From Fuscibacter oryzae (GTDB lineage Bacteria; Pseudomonadota; Alphaproteobacteria; Rhodobacterales; Rhodobacteraceae), in NCBI RefSeq assembly GCF_016765795.1, contig NZ_JAESVP010000004.1:124001-188000 (forward strand): a stretch of DNA of 64,000 bases, written 5' to 3'. Below are positions 59,666 through 64,000 of this stretch, piece by piece. Made by a program: the position numbers and the translations under genes. Within the stretch, counting starts at the first letter, position 1. Every line of letters starts with the position of its first letter. The notes under the pieces were generated by a model, which saw only the letters and a list, made by a program, of their open reading frames with translations, was not told the DNA's origin and did not search any database.

Positions 59666-61588
59666 TCACCCCCGCCCCTCCACATACCGCCGCTTCGCCT
59701 CTTCCGCCCGCCTCATATCCCGCACCATACCCTCAATCGCCGCCTCATCGCTCTTGTCGGCATAGCGGAATTCGCTGTCGGCATAGCGGTTGATCTCCTG
59801 CACCACCATCTCGACCGTGATCGGCTGCATCAGCTCGCGGATCATCGCGACCTTCTGCTCATAGGGCTGGAACAGGAACAGCTCGGGGTTTTCCATCCAC
59901 ACATCGGGCAATTCCACATCCATCGCCCGCACCTTCACCGCATCGGTGATGTTCTTGACCGCGCGGCCGGTAAACCGCTCATCCGCCTGTTGAATGGCCT
60001 TCAGGTAACTGCCCAGCTTGGCGATGGTGTCCAGCGGACCAACCTGCGCCGCCACCTGATCCCACACCTTCACCAGCCCCGACTCATGCGGGCGCGAATA
60101 TCCGGCAAAACTCTCGCTGACGGCTTTTCTGATTTCCTGAGCGGCAAAAAGCTGATGGTCGCCCACCCGAATCGCGTGGTTCTTGCCCAACAGCAGCGAC
60201 AGGATGTCGATGTAATCTTCGCGGCTTTGCGGTCCGTCCACCAGAAACCGCGCCCCGGCCCGCTGGCGCAGGGCGTCATCGACATTCTCGGGGTAGTTGG
60301 AAAACATACCAAAGGTGCAATTGCCCCGCACCACGGTATTGGCCCCGGCAAAGGCCCCCATGAACACCGCCGTCACCTCTTGCTGACCCGCGCTTGATTG
60401 CCGGTCGCCGCGCTTGCCCGCCACCTGGTCAATGTCGTCAATCGTGCCGAACCCGATCACCGTCGGGTCCAGCACCGCATCCACAAAGGCCTTGGCATTC
60501 TGGCCCGATTTGCCCTGATAGCTGTCGATCTGCTCGATGCCAAAGTTTTGATAGCGGAACGGGTAGCCCGCCACCTTGCAATAGTCGTTCAATAGGCCCG
60601 CCATCATCTGAATAAGGGTGGTCTTGCCGGTCCCAGGCTTGCCATCGCCCATAAAGGTGAAAATGAACCCACCCAATTCGGCGAATGGATTCAGCCGCCG
60701 GTCGAAATCATAGGCCATCAGCATCTTGGCCAGCTTCATCGCCTGATACTTGGCGATGTGATTGCCGATCACCTCATTCGGCTTCTTGAAGGCCATGGCC
60801 AGCGCGCCACCCTTGGCCGCCCGCGCCGGTTTGAAGCCGGAAATCGCCAGCCCATCGGCCTCGACCTTCCACGAATTGCCGGTAAACGCCTCCAGCCGGG
60901 GCGCGGTGGCGGCGCGCAGCGCCACCTTCTGCATCAGCGCCTCACAAAAGGCGGCAATCACCGCCACCAGACGCGGCTCATCGGTGCCAAAGCCGCCAAT
61001 GTCCTGATCCAGCTCCCACAAGGCGCCTTGCAGGGCGAGGGGGGCGTTGTCGGTCAACACCTCCTCCACCTCGCCAATCTCGACCGTCTGGCTGCCAAGC
61101 TGAGGGGCCAGCAGAAAAGCGGTGGCATTGGCAAAGGTATATAGAACCGCCAGCGCCTCGGCGGCCAGCAGTTCCGAAAACTCCGCCCTTCGCGCCTCGG
61201 GCAGGCGGCCTTCCAGATTGGCACGCTTCAACTCGGCCAGCGCCGATTGCGCCGCAAAGGTCTCTCCCAGCGCCAGCGCAATCGCTACCCCGCGCCGCAG
61301 CGCGCCCAGCGCCGCCGCTTGCAAGGGGGAAACCAGCCCGTCCCCCATCCCCTCGATCCGATCGAGCAACCGCACCCCGCCCGGTCGCGCGGTGGACCGC
61401 GCCGCCATGCCCGGCACGGTCGAGCGGAACCGCGGCCGCGCCCCGATCCCGGGCGAGCGTTCGACCGCCGCCTCCACCGCCTTCGCCAGCCGGGGCGCAT
61501 GGTCGAACCCGGTCACCAGCCCCAGCGCCGCCTCATACTGCGCCCGGATCGTCTCTTCCCGCAGTTCCATCGTATCGCGCGTGACCAT
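59666..61588 (-). CDS. AAA+ ATPase of unknown role, 640 residues
   Basis: I take the ATG at 61588, which has an AAGAAGGG site; the frame continues to a TTG at 61606. The first 280 residues are helical and Ala-rich, with no recognised domain. An AAA+ module follows: Walker A FMGDGKPGTGKTTLIQMMAG, Walker B VIGFGTIDDIDQVAG, and a sensor-like GNCTFGMFSNYPENVDDALR with an Arg-finger region RQRAGARFLVDGP. A helical C-terminal region completes it. The nucleotide site is complete, so it should be active. It heads a string with membrane proteins downstream, separated from them by the DUF559 unit. Confidence 0.88.
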   Translation of the reverse strand: MVTRDTMELREETIRAQYEAALGLVTGFDHAPRLAKAVEAAVERSPGIGARPRFRSTVPGMAARSTARPGGVRLLDRIEGMGDGLVSPLQAAALGALRRGVAIALALGETFAAQSALAELKRANLEGRLPEARRAEFSELLAAEALAVLYTFANATAFLLAPQLGSQTVEIGEVEEVLTDNAPLALQGALWELDQDIGGFGTDEPRLVAVIAAFCEALMQKVALRAATAPRLEAFTGNSWKVEADGLAISGFKPARAAKGGALAMAFKKPNEVIGNHIAKYQAMKLAKMLMAYDFDRRLNPFAELGGFIFTFMGDGKPGTGKTTLIQMMAGLLNDYCKVAGYPFRYQNFGIEQIDSYQGKSGQNAKAFVDAVLDPTVIGFGTIDDIDQVAGKRGDRQSSAGQQEVTAVFMGAFAGANTVVRGNCTFGMFSNYPENVDDALRQRAGARFLVDGPQSREDYIDILSLLLGKNHAIRVGDHQLFAAQEIRKAVSESFAGYSRPHESGLVKVWDQVAAQVGPLDTIAKLGSYLKAIQQADERFTGRAVKNITDAVKVRAMDVELPDVWMENPELFLFQPYEQKVAMIRELMQPITVEMVVQEINRYADSEFRYADKSDEAAIEGMVRDMRRAEEAKRRYVEGRG

Positions 61589-61598
61589 CGAATTGCCC

Positions 61599-61652
61599 TT
61601 CTTCAAATACTCCGGGGGTGAGGGCCGAAGGCCCGAGGGGGCAGCGCCCCCT
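61599..61652. repeat. Palindromic intergenic repeat, copy 3
   Basis: CTTCAAATACTCCGGGGGTG leads into AGGGCCGAAGGCCC (hairpin GGCC-GAA-GGCC) and GGGGGCAGCGCCCCC, matching copies at 46073-46118 and 50237-50295. It fills the gap between the 375-residue gene and the AAA ATPase gene and may act as an attenuator or mRNA-processing site. Confidence 0.65.
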
Positions 61653-62778
61653 ACATCGCCGGCAAGATCTGCCCGCCCGCCCCCACGACAAATTTGCGAA
61701 CATCCCGCAGGCCGGGTGCGTTCAGGTCAACCATGGCCTGAAACGGCTGTTCGGGCAGAATGACCATCCGCTCCGTCCGGGTCGAGCCAGTCTCGGCCCC
61801 CGCCAAAGGATCGAGTTTCCAGATCTGGCGGTTGGCGGTGGAGAACCAGCCGTCCTTCACATCTTCCTCGCGGTCGCTGATCAGGTCTTCCACGGTCCAG
61901 ACCAGCGCCCAATCCTCGCCATCCGGCGCATCGGCATTGGCCAGCACGGTTGAAATCGGCCCCGATTGCAGGGTGAAATCCTTCGAGTGCATCGGCCCAA
62001 GCGTGATCCGCCGCAGCCTTTTGGGGTGAAACCCTTCGAAATCCTTATCGAACCCTTGGGCAATCGTCAGCAGCTTCAGCCCGCCGACCGATTGCGCCAT
62101 GATCCCTTGGGAAACCAAGGGCCAGCGCCGGTCGTCATTCGGCAGGGGTTTCCTGCCCGAATCCTCGGCATCCATCAGATAGACCACCGGCAGGTTGGCC
62201 TGCGTGTCATAGACCGCCCAATGGATCAGGAAATGCCGCCGGTCGCCCCGGTCTTCGATAAACTGCGCATCGGGGTCGTTGCGGGTCAGGAACAGCCCGC
62301 CCTGCGCCAAGGCCTCATAATAGAGGCGCTGCGACAGCGCGAATTGCAGCGCGGTCGGCACCGTCAGATCGCGCACGATCTGGCGCACCATCCGGTCCTT
62401 CAGCTCCGCCTCTGACGCCATCCCCGCCAGATGCTTGCCCGCCTGCGCCGCATCGACCGCCATGGTCATCAGTTCCTGCGCGATGGGAAAGCCCGACTCA
62501 TGCCGGTCAAACGTCAGCTTCGGCGCGCCATCGGCCCGCCCCGTCATCAGGTATTTGTAATTCAGCGCCCGAAACGTCGCACTGATCGCCGCAAGATAGC
62601 GGTCCAGCACGCGCGTCTCGGTCCGCGTCAACCGCCCCTCCTCCTCGACCTCCGAGGCAACGCGGACAAGATGTTGCGTGATCCGGTCGAACTTGGCGAA
62701 ATAGCGCCGCGCGATGACCGGATCATAGAGTTCGGCGTGGTCCGAAGTGAGCTGGTCCTTGATAGAGGGGTCAGGCAT
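61651..62778 (-). CDS. Unrecognised soluble 375-residue protein of the AAA operon
   Basis: From the ATG at 62778 the protein is soluble. A helical N-terminal half (RYFAKFDRITQHLVRVASEV, AISATFRALNYKYLMTGRAD) is followed by a beta-rich half (FLIHWAVYDTQANLPVVYLM, DWALVWTVEDLISDREEDV). No catalytic motif or membrane segment is obvious. The start overlaps the end of the next upstream gene by 8 bp. The longer frame back to 62850 is inside that gene. It is probably a partner of the coiled-coil and AAA proteins. Confidence 0.8.
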   Translation of the reverse strand: MPDPSIKDQLTSDHAELYDPVIARRYFAKFDRITQHLVRVASEVEEEGRLTRTETRVLDRYLAAISATFRALNYKYLMTGRADGAPKLTFDRHESGFPIAQELMTMAVDAAQAGKHLAGMASEAELKDRMVRQIVRDLTVPTALQFALSQRLYYEALAQGGLFLTRNDPDAQFIEDRGDRRHFLIHWAVYDTQANLPVVYLMDAEDSGRKPLPNDDRRWPLVSQGIMAQSVGGLKLLTIAQGFDKDFEGFHPKRLRRITLGPMHSKDFTLQSGPISTVLANADAPDGEDWALVWTVEDLISDREEDVKDGWFSTANRQIWKLDPLAGAETGSTRTERMVILPEQPFQAMVDLNAPGLRDVRKFVVGAGGQILPAM

Positions 62779-63091
62779 CACGGTCTCTGCCTCTTGAGTC
62801 ACAGTGCAGCACCCACTGCCAAAAAGGGATCTCGCACAGGAAGTCACCAATATAAGTGTGCTCTATCGCTCCTGTTTTAAGCAGCAGAAGACGGGCTACC
62901 ACACGCCAGATTGAAACTATCAGCGCAAATATCCCCGCAACAGAGATCGCCGTGGCCGGCCAGGCCAATGCCCCGATGTCAGCCGGTGCGTTTTCCAGCA
63001 CAACCTCATTCACGAACAACACAGCATAGGCCGCAACAAGGCACAAAGCACCTCCGCACAAACCGATAAGAGTCTGCTTTCTAAAGGTCAT
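62771..63091 (-). CDS. Membrane protein of unknown function, 106 residues
   Basis: Two strong helices (LIGLCGGALCLVAAYAVLFV and PATAISVAGIFALIVSIWRV) and a weaker third near IGDFLCEIPFWQWVL. The tail is charged (CDSRGRDRDA). It overlaps both neighbours (ATGA with the coiled-coil gene, 8 bp with the 375-residue gene), so it is translated as part of the same operon. No family recognised. Confidence 0.75.
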   Translation of the reverse strand: MTFRKQTLIGLCGGALCLVAAYAVLFVNEVVLENAPADIGALAWPATAISVAGIFALIVSIWRVVARLLLLKTGAIEHTYIGDFLCEIPFWQWVLHCDSRGRDRDA

Positions 63092-63984
63092 CCCCCATAC
63101 GTATTCTTGTCGTGCTTCTCGACAATCGCCTGGAACCGGCGCGCGAACCGCTCATCCGCCTTGGCCTTCTGCTCCAGAATCTGGCGGGCAAAGACCATGT
63201 GGCCCTCATGCGCCTCCAGCATGTCGGCCATCTTGTCGTTGGTGGCGGCGCCAATCGCGGCCATGGCGGCCTGCGCCTCTTGGTCCGTCTTCACGCCGAT
63301 CTCGTTGATGCGGTGGGCCACATCCTGCTGCTGCGCGGTTTTCAAGCTGCTGGTCAGCGCATCATACAGCACAACCCGCTGCTTGGTGTCGGTTTGCAAT
63401 TTGTTGATCAGCACCAGTTGCGTTGCCGCCTGATTGGTGAGTGAATCGACCCAGGTCTTGCCCTTCTCGATATACCGCTCCAGCGTCTGTGACTTCGCAA
63501 GCTGCACCTGCTCATCCTGCACCAGAGCATTATAGCGCCCGTTCAGCGCCGCCAGATCGGTTTCCAGCTTGGTGCGCGCGGCGGCGTCCTGTTCCACGCT
63601 GATCTTGTTTTCCAACTCGATGATCTTGGGGTCCATGCCCGCAATCTCGGCCCGCACGGCTTCCAGTGCCGAAACCGTGCCCTCGCGCTCGGTCAGGGTC
63701 TGGCCAAGGTTGGTTTCAACGCGGGTCTTCTGGGTGTTCAACAGATCCAGCTGGCCCTGCAACAGTTTGACGATCACATCCGACTTGCCGATCAGATCCT
63801 GCAACTTGTCGTCAATGCTGGCTGTGCGCAGCCGCTCTTGCCGCAGCGATTCCGATTTGGTGTCAGAAAAGATGCCGACAAAGCTCTCCCAGCCGGTCTT
63901 GGTCCGCATCTCGGAAAAGTCTTTCGAGAAGCCCGCCGTCACATCATCCAGCCCCATGATCAGCTCGGCGATATTGGCGTTCAT
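63088..63984 (-). CDS. Long coiled-coil protein, possibly 5'-truncated by the window end
   Basis: About 298 residues, almost entirely helical and rich in Gln, Glu, Lys and Ala. Heptad-like segments are LLQGQLDLLNTQKTRVETNL, ELENKISVEQDAAARTKLET, and MVFARQILEQKAKADERFAR. There is no membrane helix. The frame is still open at base 64000 (upstream codons read K-H-A-E-V), so the true start may lie beyond the window; ATG 63984 and GTG 63987 are the only in-window candidates. The layout recalls TelA- or PspA-like stress proteins, but I cannot assign a family. Confidence 0.75.
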   Translation of the reverse strand: MNANIAELIMGLDDVTAGFSKDFSEMRTKTGWESFVGIFSDTKSESLRQERLRTASIDDKLQDLIGKSDVIVKLLQGQLDLLNTQKTRVETNLGQTLTEREGTVSALEAVRAEIAGMDPKIIELENKISVEQDAAARTKLETDLAALNGRYNALVQDEQVQLAKSQTLERYIEKGKTWVDSLTNQAATQLVLINKLQTDTKQRVVLYDALTSSLKTAQQQDVAHRINEIGVKTDQEAQAAMAAIGAATNDKMADMLEAHEGHMVFARQILEQKAKADERFARRFQAIVEKHDKNTYGG

Positions 63985-64000
63985 CACCTCGGCGTGCTTT

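Noticed and set aside
1-64000. tRNA, rRNA, CRISPR array, insertion sequence or prophage
   Set aside because: Intergenic regions were read for cloverleaf-like ends, spaced direct repeats, transposase genes and phage structural genes; none was found.

Overview
The window is a GC-rich stretch of an alphaproteobacterial chromosome, most likely Rhodobacteraceae (Rhodobacterales). The evidence is the gene families and their order: a tctCBA carrier with TctDE, a soluble NAD-dependent fdsGBA formate dehydrogenase, a uvrC / pgsA-moaD-moaE neighbourhood, a DUF1523 gene and a typical rhodobacteral palindromic intergenic repeat. I cannot name the genus. No rRNA, tRNA, CRISPR array, insertion sequence or prophage was seen.

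Layout. 1-9.4 kb: a tripartite tricarboxylate carrier (tctA, cut by the window edge, tctB, tctC), a periplasmic binding protein, its TctD/TctE two-component system, and housekeeping genes (5-formyl-THF cyclo-ligase, Trm112-like, LON-domain, CnoX/YbbN, SGNH hydrolase). 9.4-21.1 kb: a Wzx/Wzy-type exopolysaccharide locus with an initiating sugar transferase, five glycosyltransferases, flippase, polymerase, chain-length protein and BY-kinase; no outer-membrane export protein (Wza type) is present here. 21.3-33.9 kb: a compact natural-product cassette directly attached to that locus. It holds an iterative-looking type I PKS (KS-AT-KR-DH-ACP-TE), a translationally coupled GT2 glycosyltransferase, a formyltransferase-A(luciferase-like monooxygenase)-PCP protein with a glycine-like specificity code, and its own phosphopantetheinyl transferase. 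34.1-41.0 kb: fdsGBA-fdhD-fdsD behind a LysR regulator and two palindromic sites. 41.0-56.5 kb: ordinary chromosome (papain-like protein, S49 peptidase, PTR1-like reductase, UvrC, HlyIII, PPK2, PgsA, MoaD/E, P1 peptidase, a degenerate SDR, GST, PheT, and a PNPOx-like/MocR divergent pair). 56.5-64 kb: a long minus-strand gene string of unrecognised function (coiled-coil protein, small membrane proteins, an AAA+ ATPase, DUF1523). It is interrupted by a DUF559 nuclease-like gene bracketed by an exact 42-bp inverted repeat.

Working model. The formyltransferase-A-PCP protein would activate and N-formylate an amino acid (glycine by code), the embedded flavin monooxygenase would oxidise it, and the PKS would extend, reduce, dehydrate and release it. 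Its setting between polysaccharide genes, with a coupled glycosyltransferase, suggests a modified or lipopeptide-like decoration of the exopolysaccharide, or a glycosylated small molecule. The enzyme domains are read from the sequence; the product and the link to the polysaccharide are inference.
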